Source: Chaenocephalus aceratus (taxonomy: Eukaryota; Chordata; Actinopteri; Perciformes; Channichthyidae). Taken from it: a DNA stretch of 64,000 bases. Positions 1 through 16,130 of this stretch are shown piece after piece (position 1 is the first letter of the stretch; the number at the start of each line of letters is the position of its first letter). The DNA is taken from the NCBI GenBank assembly GCA_023974075.1, contig CM043792.1, positions 21,567,819-21,631,818 on the forward strand, read 5' to 3'. The translations under genes and the position numbers were made by a program. Under the pieces are notes generated by a model that made no database searches, was not told the origin of the DNA, and was given only the letters and a program-made list of their open reading frames with translations.

Positions 1-1701
<1,701 letters not shown>

Positions 1702-3620
1702 ACCTCCATGAGGACACTACTGAAGGACTCTTTTGGAGGGAGGATATAAGTCCATGACTCTACCAACAAGACCATCCAGTCTGCGAAGACAACAAGTATT
1801 TCTTGGGTATGCCTTGTGGACCCATGGAAAAGAATATCAGCACCAAAGCAGGGCTGTTTGAGGTTACACACTGGAGTCTATTGACCTCTAACCTCTTCTT
1901 GGAAGTGAAGGGCTTGTCAATAACTGGTTTAACCTTTCATGAAGAATAGAATAAAGTCTGGGTATTCCTGGACATAACAAAATTCAATATGTAAGGTTTT
2001 TTTTTAATCATCGAACTAATGTCTTTTTAATGGTTCTATGTGATAGACAGCTTCATACATGGTTTTAGGACTCATGTTTCTAGCTCCTATCATGTGTAAC
2101 CAAAGGAGAGCTGAGAGTGCATTGAACTGTGAAAGTATCGTGAGGCTGAGTAGTCTCTGTGGACCAATTCTTAAAAAGGTAGCCTTACCTAAGGGAATGG
2201 AAACAAAAATGAGGCATGGGGCTTTACCTAAACCTCTTCATTCCAGGGAAGTTGAAAACATGTAAAGGATGTAAAGTTGATGTCTGTAAATATTTAGAAT
2301 TGTTCCTAATCAAGCCATACACTTCAGTACCTCTCGCTCGCCTGTCTTAACTGTTCAGGTGTACATTGTATAGGTCAATTATTGTATTGTTGTCTGTTGT
2401 CTATATGTATATAAAAGGTATTTTATATAGGAGTTTATTGTATATATGAGATGTATCTTTCCATGTTTGCGATTGATTTATTTTTATATGGGTGTAGAAT
2501 ACATTACGTTGTTTTTCCTTAGCTTTGGGAAGTCAAGATTGGAGATGTTAGTGTTGCACTGCATATGCCCTGCTGAGACAGACGGAGCACAAAGACAGAA
2601 GGATTTATTCTATAACAGGACAAGACTCACTTTCTGAGAGAGAGGGGTCATCCTGTTTCGTAAAAGTGTTCTGTTACTTTTCATTACTATTATGCTTTTT
2701 TTTTAAAAACGTTTTTATTTATGTACTTCTTGGTCATCATCACAAGGCAGATCCCACTGGACTGCAGTCACGGGTCAAAAATTATTTAAGATAAATGTTA
2801 TGAGTATAATATTTTGACACAATATTTGTGTGTGATGAGTGTCCTGGCATCACTATAATCATGTCCACACAAATCAATTTAGAACAAGACCGGGTCTATT
2901 AGTGAACATGTGTTAAATGAACACAGTTTGTCACATTACGACCTACCAAATACCAAAGTGTCTTTTAATATCTTTATTTCCTTTATTTCAATTTAACATA
3001 ATGTCAAGCACCTGTATTGAACTCGAATCAGAAATCACTGGTAAATTATAGAATACTTGTCCTCCACTATGTGCGTATATATTGGCTTTGAATTGTGACA
3101 ATGGTTTCTTGCACATGTACCTGCAGATTTGTGTCGCGCAAACATGCAGCAAAATGCCACCTGGGAATGTGACTATGAAGGTCAAGGTACTGACAAAGTA
3201 AGATGTTGAGTACTGACGATGTGTTGGAATTAGTCTATTTTAGTTTCATCAGCCATCTGTGTCTATTTTGTACAGTGCACGCACATACTCAATGCTAACT
3301 GAAGGACAATCAGATTCACAAAGCAATGGACATAGAGTAGGTTCACTCAATCTGAAAATTACTTGTGTTTATTTAATTTGTGCCAAGTACATTTTGTCTA
3401 TTTTTTGTCTTGTTTGATATGCAATCCTGAGTATTCTTTGTTGACAAAGTTTAATTGTATTCGCCAACATTTTATTTATTGTCATTGTTGCTGTTTGTTC
3501 ATGCCAAGAGCGCTTTATAAGAATGTGACATTGTATTTCTTGATGTGATGTCGCATTTGCATTTCTTAAATAAAGCTGGTCTTGTAGAGGCCATCTAGTG
3601 AAAAGAAATAAAGCAACACT
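1702..3620 (+). other. bahcc1: bahcc1 3' UTR with candidate poly(A) signals
   Basis: AT-rich sequence with no credible ORF follows the bahcc1 stop. AATAAA hexamers lie at 1950-1955, 3569-3574 and 3607-3612, so a short and a long 3' UTR are both possible. The exact end cannot be set from sequence alone. Confidence 0.5.
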
Positions 3621-6009
3621 GGATCTTCTCATCCGCAAACCTCTGTGAATTAATTCTATTATTCTGGCTGTGTCCTCTTCATCTCACTGCACCTACCTTC
3701 TCCCATCAACATATGTATGTTAAACAGTTGTGTAATAACTAAGATATTGCCTTTGAAAGACTGAATCAAATGTGTTTTTTTTTTATCTAAATGGGACTTC
3801 TCGACACAACATTATACCAAAGAGACTGTTTTTAAAGAACAGACCAACCTAGTGCTTTGGTACATTTGTCTCACAAATATCTAACAGGTTTGTTTTTTTA
3901 AGTAGGAATAAAACCCTTAGTACTTACCTATTAACAAAAAATGAGTAACTAGTTCAGACAGAGCTACAAGGCATTAGCTGATCAGTACCATTTGTTTTTT
4001 AACAATCAACAGGAAGATGACTAATTAGGAGTATTTTGACTAACTTGCATTCATTCTTTTTTAATAACTTCTGCTGCCATTGCAGAAAAAAATAATAGTT
4101 AACCCTCACCTATCGCACAGCAGATTTCTCGGTTCACCATTCCCCAAACTCCACGTGTTCTGGTTTCTTATTACCACACATGCTAATGACAGCTCTTTAC
4201 TCGTTGTGCATCAGTTATCTAATTTATATGTAGAGCATGAGCCAGGTTCTGTTCTCGATACCCCTGAGGGAGTTGTAATGTGCTCCCTTTAGGATTGTGA
4301 GGCTACTTATATTTTTGAGGCTACTTGGAATAATTTGTAAAGCACAAGACCCTTTTCTGACAAATTATTGTATTTGTTGCGATAAATCCTTTGATGTAAG
4401 TGTCTCTGGCTGAACTAAGTTTATATGAGATTTGAGTTCCTTAGTAAATAGAGACAGATCTGTCACAGCATCAAATAAAGCCTACTGGGTTTAGCTGCCA
4501 AGCTGTGTAAATAAGATGATGGCTGATTCAGAGATAGATGTGAACTTTTGTGATTCATGTGCCAGTTTTTTTATTTTATTTTTTATTTAAAATAACTGGT
4601 TCTTGTTGGTGTGTGATAGAAAACTGAGAAAAAGTCACCCCTGAACATATCGGTCAGCGTTGAGTGTGTTGATGTTTTAAAATACTTGTACATTTGTAAT
4701 TTCTGTATTTGTGCTGCATTTTTTTTTTACAAATGTATTGTATAGGATGAAGATTTTTATAGATATAAAAATAAATACGATTACACAGAAATGTAACAAT
4801 TTATTTAAATTTGATATTTGTTTCTGATCAAAATAAAAAGGGATTTTTAGATGCGTTCTTCACATCGCCTTAATAAAGAATGGATGTAAAGGAGGGCGCT
4901 ATCTAGTGGAAGAATAAGAATACTACATTTCATACAATAAGCTTTTACACTGAAAACAGCTTATTTGTGTAGTTTGACTTAAAGACACAGTGTAGTATTT
5001 CCATACTTCTTTGTCTACAATAGTGCAATTGCAATATAAACATCCTCCGTCCACAGCCTGGAGAAAAAGGTAAATGCCTCTTTCACACAACATCATCCCT
5101 AACCTAAAGCATTTGTACATTTGCATACTTGCTCATCAGCTTTGACGAAGCCAATCTCTGTAACCTGAATCACTGATATAACCACTGGCTGGGCCTAAAG
5201 GAGACACAATATGGGTCAGTGACCTTTCTCTGCAGGCCCAGGGATGTTTTTGTCCTGCATGGAGCCTGAGTACCACTCCCCCCTGCCCCCTAATGCCCAG
5301 ACAGGGGCTAATGGGCACATCAGTCATCTCCAACAGCAGCCCAATGAACACAAACAGCTCTGTTTATGACCACAACCTTTTGTGTTGACGATGGCCACTG
5401 CCCCCGTGTCGGAGCCATGGTCCTTCCTGCACCATCAGCATGGGGGCGGGAGGACTCACCACCACCACCGCTGAAGATAGGGTTAAGGGTGGGTGGATGG
5501 GGGCCTTAAGGTTATTTTTATGCTTTGAGAAGGTTTTGCTTCATTACAATTACAAACAATACAACAATACAAAACAACACAACTTTACTAGAGATACATA
5601 GTCAAGATAATATTCATCAGGGATCTAATGAGACAATTTCAGTTGCAGTGGACATTTTTTGACCGATTACATGCTTGAATTATCAAACATTCACTTTGCA
5701 TGGGAACGATAAGGTCACTAAAACAAGTCAATGCCCCAAAATTCTTTATCGTTTTCCTCATTGCGACCAGATTTTTAAAGTCTACAACCTTGCATTCTGT
5801 TACCTCTCACTTGACAGACTGCTCTGCCTGTCTTACTTTTCAGTGCCTGTCTGGTTCAGCTCGTCCAGCATCCAGTTGACTGTGTTGCTCAGTGTCAACA
5901 GGAGGAATGCTTTCCTGCACAAATATCTACACCTCATAAATGTCTCGCCCTCTGCTCGACCCTGTCTGGCCTCTGACTGTGAGGGGGTTTTCAGGGGACA
6001 GACAGACTG
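3621..6009. other. Intergenic, no gene seen
   Basis: AT-rich unique-looking DNA downstream of bahcc1. The short ORFs here resemble no protein I know and have no splice context. CTCF-like motifs near 3590 and 4900 are reported separately. Confidence 0.6.
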
Positions 6010-6027
6010 GTGTGTGTGTGTGTGTGT

Positions 6028-6081
<54 letters not shown>
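6010..6081 (+). repeat. (TG)n microsatellite
   Basis: About 36 TG units with one GG interruption near 6029. The overlapping cysteine/valine-rich and histidine/threonine-rich ORFs are translations of the repeat. Confidence 0.95.
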
Positions 6082-6082
<1 letters not shown>

Positions 6083-9000
6083 CAGGAGGGTTGAGGTGAG
6101 GCCTTGGGTCTTAACAAGGTGTTGGGAGAAGAGAGCAGGACAAACAGATCATTCAGACGCTGACTGCTGCTTCTTCTCAAAGGGCAGTAAAGCCCTAAAG
6201 ATCGTTTTTGAGAATATCAATTATGGAGCAGTTACGGCCAATGCATAATACCTCAACTATACTGCATGCCGAAGTAACACATTTATTTTATGGAGTAAAG
6301 CAATAAGTGCTGCCTCGGCGGGAAAAATATCTTTGATCGTGACATTTTGGACTCATACAAATATTGGAGAGAGGGGCTTTCAGATAAGTCTGAAATTAAG
6401 TGAATATAAAATGTGTAAATGCCAGTTTGGAAATATTTAGGTGCATTTGATGTTAAATAAGACCATCATGTTGTTTAGGGACAAATAGGACTTTACAATA
6501 TTAAGTGCATAAGGTTTCCAAGAGCTTAAACTGTGCACATGTTTACAGCATGCTTAGTATGCTTTCAGAGGTGGCTTCAATGCTGTGCTAACTGCTGTTA
6601 GCAAATGCCTACACTTCCTCATAGGGATACATTGGACTAATACGTATACTCCTGTGTTGTATAGACACATGTGCCAGCACACAGCCAAGTCACTAAGTGC
6701 TGTGTGCTGCTTGTCATGGCCCATATCCAGCCATGCCACCCCTAATCCAATTCTCTGTTGCTCATTATTGGTGGCTTGTAAAGATTCTGTATCAGCGATG
6801 CTAAAAGAGCTTTTCAAAGTATTACATGGGATTACGGTTGCTCCTCGCTACATATGTTGCTCAAAAACTCTGATGTAATATTGCCTCCCTGTTTACATGG
6901 CCCCGACACCATAACAAATCAATGACTCAATATCATAGTCTCTTTGGCCCTGTTATTTGTGGCTTAAAGTCTTGTCATCTTTTATACAAAAAAAAAAACA
7001 AAAAACACTTGTCATACTTTCCTTCTGTTGTGTGATACAGCTGTAGTGTTTCCATGACTAAATAAACGTAGAAAATTAAAATAAAGGAGATGTTCAGAAA
7101 GCTGAAATCACTGTGCGAGTATACATTTAAGGATTGTCCGCTTGCGGGTAATTTCCCAATGAGCGTTATAGTTTAAAAAGGGGAAAAAAAGATCTAAAAG
7201 CCACACCATCTTCAGCTATCTCTCGGATATATTTAAATAGCGTGGCAGCAATCACAGAATACTAGTGTATAATCAGGGGATTGTCTCCGTTTTAAAAGGG
7301 TCACAAAACAAAATCAAAATATCTTATCTGCATGCACCAACCATAATTGTGTAAAACCAAACTGAGAGCCTGCCTGCACGGTCAGTCAGAGCCAGGGTGT
7401 GGCGTCTTGCTCCAATCTCAAAACCGGCATTAATCAAGGGCTGATCTCACAAGTATGGATGTCTTCCTTGTTTAAAACGATACTTTGCCAACAGCCACCG
7501 TTTTTTTTCTCACTGTCCACAGTACTCTATTGACCCAGCAGCAGGCAAAGTTACAGCCTGTCATAAAAGGGGTCAGGCGCCTTCTCGTTCTATCCCAGTT
7601 GTAAGTGCAGGACAGCTGGAAACGCTCTTTGTCTCATAAATAACAAAGAAAGGCATTTGCCCCCCTTAGGAAGGAGATCAGCTGTTAGCTCAATTAATCA
7701 GTTACAACCTAAATCTAATCAAATTAGGGCGTTGGGTTGATGACTAACCCACAGGTTAGTATTAAGACGTCAAATGCTTATAACTCAAATGATTATCCGT
7801 CTCATCAAAATAAAAATATTATGGCCAGGTATTATATGGGAACCTGAGGCTGGAGAAGAGCATCACTGTTTCCTTATTCCCCATTACACCCCCCATTCTT
7901 TCCACACCCTCCTGTGTAGTGGTGTTTGTGCATTCCTGTGTCGACAACCTCTCCGTCTGTAGTTCTCTGGGGTGTTTACCCCCTTTCACAGTAGCAGCTC
8001 CCGCCATCCCATCTCTGTTTACATTGCTCTTCTCCTCTATTTACTCTGTGCTCCAGCGCCCTAGTGCACGGCGCTCCAAACAGCTGTTCCATTATGGGGA
8101 GAGCAGGCACTTCAACCACACAGCGCTGCCACACAGCTCTCCTGACAGCCCACCATGGGCGCTACCATGATCACTGCCTGGCTCGCTGGCACGCCTGCCA
8201 TTGGGCCGTAAAGCGCAGTCTCCTTTAATGCCACAGTGGCTTCTGGGCATAGAGTCAGCCAGAGCAACTGTCAGAGATTGTCTTCAAACCTCAAGACAAA
8301 TTTGCCAACTTCAGTTTTTTGATTAAATGCGTCTGTACAGGATGCAGTTCTGCGGTGAATTAAACAAGCAGCAATTATATCCAGATGATCTAGAATAAAC
8401 GGCCACAAACATCTTTACACTGAAACAGAGCTTTTAGTTTGTCATTACAAATCATTCTGCATTTTTACCATTTCTCACATTTTCTGTAAGTACCCCATAT
8501 AAATCTTGCGTCTACATGGACATCATCCATAGGTCCATTATCCACAGAGCATGATGGTCTTTCCTCTGAAACGCTTTGCCTGGTTAGCTGTCAGGGAAAG
8601 AAAGACGGGTGTCTAACTGTGTCTTAGGATCATACTATACCATGAATCTCGACTGAATTATTTGTACCCTTTGCGTGTCCCTTTCCCTGCTGGTGTGCAC
8701 AGCTGGTGCTGAGTCAGGAGGGATGAAGCCTGGAAGAAAGGCCACCAAGCATCCCCGTGCTCCCAGTAGACCGCTGCAGGGCCCTGTGGATATAGGGGCA
8801 GGAGGCCCTCCATGTATCACAATACAATATACCACTCGAGGCCAATAGAATATGCGCCTGTCTGTGTCATTACGCTCCTTCACGTGCATACAAGTGCTAA
8901 TATGGACATCGGTATATCTTGTCTCTTCCTTTTTAAGTTTTGCCTGGACGCATGATTAGAGGTGTTTCACATAGCATTGCACACAGTATTTCCTTAAATA

Positions 9001-9429
9001 TGAATGATTATCAACCTTGGCAATACGTTAAAAGTCCCATGTTAAAATAACCGGTGAAATCTTTGACTGTGCAATTCAGACTTGAAGATATGAATGACAA
9101 AATGACAGTTCATGTTGCTATTTTATCAGACAAGCGTCATAGGGTTAGAGATCCCACTCCCTTTTAATACCCTTTTACGCTCCGTTGTTTTTATTTGAAT
9201 GTTTTCGATCTGATAGTGTAGATACAATTACTTACTCCCATTACCCTGCATTTGTTCCGGCAACAAATACATATAGATATTCTTCAGGTGATACCGTAAC
9301 CATGACGGCCTGTTTCTAATGGCCCATACCAATAATATTGTTGGATATTTGCGTGGATAAGTGACTTGTGATGCTAATCAAACACCCAAATTGAATAATG
9401 CACTCAATTGAATAAAAATGTAGAAGCTT
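6082..9429. other. Intergenic, no gene seen
   Basis: No ORF with a recognisable domain, no tRNA-like fold noticed and no obvious TIR element. It may hold conserved non-coding sequence, which cannot be judged without alignment. Confidence 0.5.
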
Positions 9430-9452
9430 TTATATATATATATATATATATA
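9430..9452. repeat. (TA)n microsatellite
   Basis: Uninterrupted TA dinucleotides followed by an A-rich stretch. Confidence 0.9.
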
Positions 9453-9525
9453 ATAAAAGAAGAAAATCATAATCTCCCACATTCTAGGAGCAGGTGGTCG
9501 AAACTAATACTCGAGATTTTCTGTA

Positions 9526-9543
9526 GACACACCACACACACAC

Positions 9544-9597
<54 letters not shown>
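9526..9597 (+). repeat. (CA)n microsatellite
   Basis: CA dinucleotide run with short interruptions at its left end. Confidence 0.93.
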
Positions 9598-9611
9598 ATA
9601 ACCAACACATG

Positions 9612-9679
9612 CCTAACCCTAACCCTTACCCTCAACCTTACCCTTACCCTTACCCTAACCCTAATCCTAAACCTAACCA
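9612..9679 (+). repeat. Telomere-like CCCTAA/CCCTTA array
   Basis: About eleven degenerate hexamers of CCTAAC, CCCTTAC and CCTCAAC type, matching the C-rich vertebrate telomere strand with variant units. It sits directly after a (CA)n array. Confidence 0.75.
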
Positions 9680-9689
9680 AGTCTTCACC

Positions 9690-9804
9690 CTAAAATGAAT
9701 GATTCCCCTCATGGGGACCTCCAATTTGTCCCCATAAGGGAGGCGAGTCCCCACACGTGACTGTGTAAACAGATTTAGGTCCCCACAAGTATAGTAATGC
9801 TAGG

Positions 9805-9805
<1 letters not shown>
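9690..9805. repeat. GTCCCCAC-rich sequence linked to CA arrays
   Basis: Contains repeated GTCCCC/GGGGAC motifs (CATGGGGACC, TTTGTCCCCAT, GAGTCCCCAC, AGGTCCCCACAAG) in both orientations, sandwiched between (CA)n arrays. From memory, similar blocks recur beside CA microsatellites in many fish genomes. I cannot name the family. Confidence 0.4.

Positions 9806-9870
<65 letters not shown>
9806..9870 (+). repeat. (CA)n microsatellite
   Basis: About 32 uninterrupted CA units, followed by T6. Confidence 0.95.
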
Positions 9871-9872
<2 letters not shown>

Positions 9873-9998
9873 TTTTCCTGTTTAGATCTGTAGTAGCTCT
9901 ACCCACGATGAAAAGGGGTCTCAGCATGTATGATAGCACAAGTTGCGAGCATATTGGAGAGAGACATAAAGAGGGAGAGACAGACCATGGACTCATGC

Positions 9999-10000
<2 letters not shown>

Positions 10001-10040
<40 letters not shown>
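10001..10040 (+). repeat. (TG)n microsatellite
   Basis: Twenty uninterrupted GT units, in opposite orientation to the CA array 130 bp upstream. Confidence 0.95.
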
Positions 10041-10042
<2 letters not shown>

Positions 10043-12991
10043 AAGTGCCAGTCATAGCAGGATATAAAATAATTATGCCCAGCTGCCAGGCCCCCTGAGT
10101 CCTTAAACACATCCATGTCCGTTAATGGATTGATTTGCTCTCTTCTCCTTCTCGAATATATCTAGCACTTTAAAAATATACAATCTGCTTAGATACTAGG
10201 CAGTCATAAGCTCCATGACTGGCATTTGGACATCTTATCAACATGAGTTGAAGCCCCTTGGCAACTATGCCAGGCTTTGATCAGACATTTTGGAGACATC
10301 TCTCATTTTCTTCAAACAAATCCTTTGGGGTTGGTGTGCTACATTTGAAATAAGCTCAAAGCACTAAATGTACCTTATGATAGCAGAAAACAGAAGCACA
10401 GACATATACAGTGAGCACAATAAAGAGGTGAGAGGTCTGATAAACAATCTTCTTTTCTGACTGAGAAGAAGAAGTAGAGAAAATGTTTGACGGTGAGGAC
10501 AAAAAAGGTGAAAGAAATGTAGCCAGCGAGAGGGAAGGGAAGATCACAGCATGCATGGGCTGTGGTATGAGATCAACGGACAAACATATCTGCAACCTTG
10601 GCAGTCACAAATCAGCATCCATCCTCTGAATGGCTTGTGACAGTTATGTACAGAGAGCCAATTTTACCTTGTATCTTCTCCTGCATTTTTGCCTTTCTCC
10701 CTGTCTGTGGGAGAGAAACTGAAAGTGAGTGAGTAAAAGAAAGAGATAGAAATGTCGGCCCCAGCTCATGCTGCGGAACAGTAGGGGAGAAAGTAAAAGA
10801 GAAAGACAAAGATGTAGACAAGAAAAAAAGAAACCTAAATGGACCAATTCAGCTGGCGGACCCACACAGAGAATTCACCTGAGGGCAGTATCATGCCCTG
10901 TTTGTGTCTCCATGGAGACGGGCCTCCTGAGTGTGCGCTTCTGTACACATTGACAGTCGTCCAGCTAGCTGGTGCTGCTATTGATTTCCACACACTTTAC
11001 CTCAACAGTTCAGGGGAATAAACAAGCCTGTGGTCAAATTCTCTGCTTCAAACCGGGTTGGTGTGGACCTCTGCAGAAGCTGCTGTGTAATCTTGTTATG
11101 TTTTAGATTAATCACACATTTTGGATGCAGTTGATCATTGACTATTTTAAAAGACATTTCACATGTGCACACATTGCATTCCTCTACTACACTCTAATAT
11201 GGCTTCAATCAGTAAACTATTTTCTCAGCTGCTAAAAGGCATTTGTGGGGGAACTCTTCAGCTCTGAATATAATATGTTTAAAAGACTTCAACCAACTGG
11301 GCTAAAGGCTTGATAAAATCTTACAGTTTGGTGCCTTGAGATATTATATCTATAGTCCAGGGCATATCAGTGTTGCATCCTGCATGGTTTCAAGCCCTGA
11401 AGCTGTCCTTAATGACAAGGCTGTCATCTCACACTACTTCCCTCACTATCCTGACCATGGAGCCAGATCAGAGGCTCGGGATGGCCTTTATCTGGGATCT
11501 TTTTGCCAGTGTCCGCTTACACTCCCCACTCAGTCTGAACACATGACACATTATGGAAGTTTTAATAGGTGATCAGAGCAGCTGTTGCCAGCACCGCGAT
11601 GATTTACTGTTGCTAAGAAAAGGCTTAATGACTATAGAGGAAGACAGCTCTTAACCCTTTGATGTGTGTTAGATAATGTAATAGGATCAGGTAGCCCCAT
11701 GGGAAAGTTGCATGCACTAACATGAGCATACACTAGCACAAACGCTTTAGGAATACAATTACAGTCTCAATGCTCCTTAGTAAGAGGGTGCCAACCCCAT
11801 ACTGTTATACAGTAGAAAAAACATCATATGGGTTTGGCTTGTGCCACTAGTCATTGCTTGTGACAGGCTTGTAAGGTCCATGCATGAACATATAGACACA
11901 CACACAAACACACATCCACAGACATTTGTGTTGCTAGCTGACAGGTGGTGCATGCTCAAGGAAATACAAGCTTAGCCAGCACAAACAGGCCCAGTAGGCT
12001 TAGCACATCAGCAGAGAGCAATTGGAGTACTTATGCAGAAGCTAGCACTATTCAGACCATGCAACATCCATCTTAAGGATCAAAGGGCACAAAATCAGTT
12101 TGTACCTTGAAGAAACCAATATCATTTATTTTACAGTGTGTCCGACATCACTGCTGCAAACAACAGGGATTGGTCTGTTCAAACTGGCATGAGCTGAGAT
12201 GGATTAAACATCTGATGATTTATAGCTTTACTAGAATAAGACTACAAGGATAAAACTAGGTACTGTTAGGCTAAATGCAAATGTCAGTGGTTTAACTTGA
12301 AATCGCTAACATGTTGATGCTATTTAATGTTCATCAAGATCATCATCGTAGTTTAGAAGCTACGATTAGCTATTTAACAGTAAACATAAAAGACAGCCGA
12401 GACTGACCAGTTTATTAATATGTGCACCAAATTTCAATGCAATCCATTCAACAACTCAAAACCTCGAGGCACATGCATGCTCGCACACATACATGGGAAG
12501 AGAAATAGCACACCAACATTTATGTGCAGTAATCATTGCTGTAAAAACAAAAAAATCTCAGCCAACCTACTCCAACATAAACCTCCAGCTCAGGCCCCAT
12601 TAACTAATCTAGCAGTGATAGCTAAATGTCCACAAGCTCTCAGAGGCCAGCCAGGATGTAATCAAAAACAGACGGAATAATCAACAAAAATGCTCTCTAT
12701 TCCGGTAAGGATGTCTCCCAAAAGCACATGAATTACATTGAAGCAGGCGCTGGGACTGTGCATGATGTTGGGCTACGGGCACCAGCCAAGTCACTGTCTC
12801 CCAATGCCAAGTAAGGGGATGCCAGGCACTTCCTGCTGTAAACAATCTACCCACAGACAGAGAAAGAGGGGAGGAAACCTCTGAATGAGAAACAACAGGA
12901 GACGGGAGAAGTCCCAGTTGCTCAATGAAAATGTCTCCTGTGAACAAATGTGCTCAATTTGTCAGACAAGCTACCGTAGTCATTTGAGGGA

Positions 12992-12993
<2 letters not shown>

Positions 12994-13028
<35 letters not shown>

Positions 13029-13040
13029 CGTGTGTGTGCA
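12994..13040 (+). repeat. (TG)n microsatellite
   Basis: TG run with CG interruptions (TGCGTGCG) at its 3' end. Confidence 0.92.
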
Positions 13041-16000
13041 AGGGCAAATGGCATCTCTGTGTAGATGAACACATAAAGCGCTCAGGGCTTATGGAGACAG
13101 ACGTTGGATATACAGCTTGGCTGAGTTCAAACTACATAATAAGGCCTCTCCTTTCCTCATCACTCTTTCCTCCAAAATATTGTCTCATTTATTTACAACT
13201 GTTGGCTGAGGCAGTTGTCTTAGTTGAATTAGTTATCAGTGCTAATATTGACCTGACATGGCGCCATGAGTAGCTGTTACCTTGTTGACTTTGATCCCTG
13301 TAATGTCTTGGCACTTGCACTGTTTTGGATAATTTTCTTTCCCCTTGGCAACTATACTAACAATCCCACTGACAGTTTTTGCTGGGATGCTAAACAAACA
13401 TGCTCCTCTGACCCTCTTAAAAGTAACCTAGGACTAACTGGAGCTTTCGAATCAGCATGGGGAGGGTTATAGTGCATGGACTGTATCACCAGCTCGCAGT
13501 ATCTATTCACTTGTGTGTAAATCACTCTCTTTACAGTCTCTGCGTGTGGGAATGCAGTAAAAAGTAAGGGAGCCGAAATGCACTGCGACGTATGTCTGGC
13601 TATTGCAGGATGGCAGAGCTTGTATATAAACCTCTGAGTGAACAGACCAACATGTGGAGACGCTGGGACACATGTGTTTGCACATAAATGGTCATGTATG
13701 CATGCACACCCACGCACAGGCAACAAACAAAGAACACACACAAGGATGGCGAGTGTTAGCCACACATGCAGGCTCACATCCCCTCAGATATTAGCTCACA
13801 CACAACAGATGCATACCTTTAATTGTAATTCACACAATCATTCTCTTGATAGAAAAGAGACGGAGGAAATTGTGAGAATGGCATAAGAGGAGGCCTCATA
13901 TTAGCTCTGCTGTTCAGAGCAAAGGATGACATTAACATGAGCATCCTGTCCCTTAAAGCTCACCCCGTCTGCATCGGAACAAGAGCCCAGTCAGTGCACA
14001 GCTGTACGCAGTCAGCCTACAGTTTAATGAATAAGAGAACTGCTTTTATTGCTTACCTATTTACACACCGCTTTCACTGAGAGTTGAGTTATCTTTGTCA
14101 ATAATGTATTGCACTGACAGCGATGTAACCTCCAATTAAGTTATACCACCTTCTTTCTCTGCATGACCAGTTCTCGTGTTCACTCCTCGGAGAATAGGGA
14201 CAGGGGGGAGGGATGGTTTAACAAGTTTGGCTCACTCTAAAAACAAATGACAGCCTACAAAACAAATGTGGCATTACAATGGAGAATTAAAAGGCTTGAC
14301 ATTTACCAAGGCTCATTTATATGGCTGCCCATACTTAGCTCATTGGCAGTCCCCATTACACTGGTAGAGCAGGAGTGAGAGGCTGGGCCGGGCAAACACA
14401 GTGGGGTGAGCCGTTTACGGCCGATGGAAGGACGGTCCTGTAGATGAATGAACACCTGGATTAATGGGGTCAGTGAGCACCAAGCTGCTGAGGACGAAGA
14501 ATCCCAGCCAAGGCAGCCATTTTACATTTTACTATACTGCACGTCTCATGGACCGTTTTCCTCCGCTGGTTTTAGGGGGGGGCAGCAGGTTTCACAGGGG
14601 CACAATGGAGCAAAGAAAGGACATGTTTGGACCTGTGCTGTACTGCATAGCATAGAGTAGTGGGGGGTGCGAGTTATACAGTAATGATTTTATGAAGCCA
14701 TTTCAAGGACAAAACCCAATAGGTTAAGCTGGTTTACAATCATGTACAATCGGGAGAAAATGTTATAGTCTTTCAGGAACTAAGCTCATCTGAATTGGTA
14801 AATGCACCATTTTTAAGATAGTTCATGGTGAAGAGATGAACTGTCTTCAAATCCACATCATTTTCTGGGGTGCCATTTTTTTTGATTGCTTAAATCATTT
14901 GAATGTCTTTTAGGAGTAAGTTGGGCTCAATTTGCACCTGGAAAGCTTGACTCCTCTATGAAAATGCTTTACAATGCAAGCTAAACAGGGAGGGTGCTGG
15001 CCCTTTAAATGGAGCTCTGAGTGCTTGGCAGGCTAATAGATGCAGTGTAAAGGTGCTAGTGGATGGCAACCTGAAAAATTGTCTTATCTGAAAAGGTCCA
15101 AGACAGTTATAAATGAAATAATCGCACTGGGCACATTAATCCATGTTCATGCCCGAGGGGGAGACCTCCATTCACTATTTGATCTGTGCGTGGGTGCATG
15201 TCTGGGTATGTGTGTGCACATATGTGTCTCTGTGACCAACACACCCCTTTCACACTCCCCCCCCCCCTCCTTCAAGCATTCTCTTTTAGAGCTAACAGTG
15301 TAGGTTTCGTTATTCTCTCAGGCAGGAGAGAAAAGTAAATACATTTAGGTCACAATATGAAATTTGGCATGACCACTGGACCGCTACAGTTTAAATGACG
15401 TGCAGTTGTTGCTCATTATGTTCCTGGAGTGAGAGGGAGAGTTAGGGCATCTCAAGGACAGGAGAAAGACAGTCCTCTTTTGTTGAGGATGATTTTTGTC
15501 ATAAGAGACCTGGTATATTAGCAACAGTACGTCCTCTTCCTCACAAAAGTTTTTTTTCAGTTTGTATTCGCAATAAATGGTGTTCAGCTGATTTAAAGAT
15601 GTCAAACAGTTCATCACTTCACACCAGCAGCATACTAATGACTTTGTATTTTCCCTATAATTCAAGTTACACTTTCTGTATCATTTCATTTTGGTGCAAA
15701 ACTGTGCCTAAAGACTCAATTATAATAGGTTTTACAGTGTCACAACTCATTGTTGCCTGGTAATTTCCCTATTTTCCATGGTTTTTGCTACCATTTAAGA
15801 GTTATTTTATGGCAAAAATAAATAACATTGAATCGTTTAACATTTGTAAAATTTTATTTTAGTGATTTATGTATTTTATATAGTCCATTATTTATCAATA
15901 AACACAATTGCTCAAGTTACATCAGAATGAAACATAAGTACATTAATTAATACTGAACACATTTTGATTCAGCTTTTGCTTTGTCTTTAACCAGCCAAAC

Positions 16001-16114
16001 AACTTATTTTCATGAGGAAGTTTGAGAAAATGAGAAGTGACATCTAGTCCAGTGAATCCATTGATCAAAGGAATTCCAATTTGTGAGAGAAAACAAACTA
16101 CAACTCATAGTCAA

Positions 16115-16130
16115 CACTGCCATCTACTGG
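16115..16130 (-). promoter_or_regulatory. CTCF-like motif
   Basis: The minus strand reads CCAGTAGATGGCAGTG, fitting the known vertebrate CTCF core CCASYAGRKGGCAGTG at every position. Binding is inferred from the motif only. Confidence 0.45.

Noticed and set aside
5833..6248. ORFs of 100 or more residues across the TG array
   Set aside because: The length comes from dinucleotide repeats being free of stops; the products are alternating Cys/Val or His/Thr.
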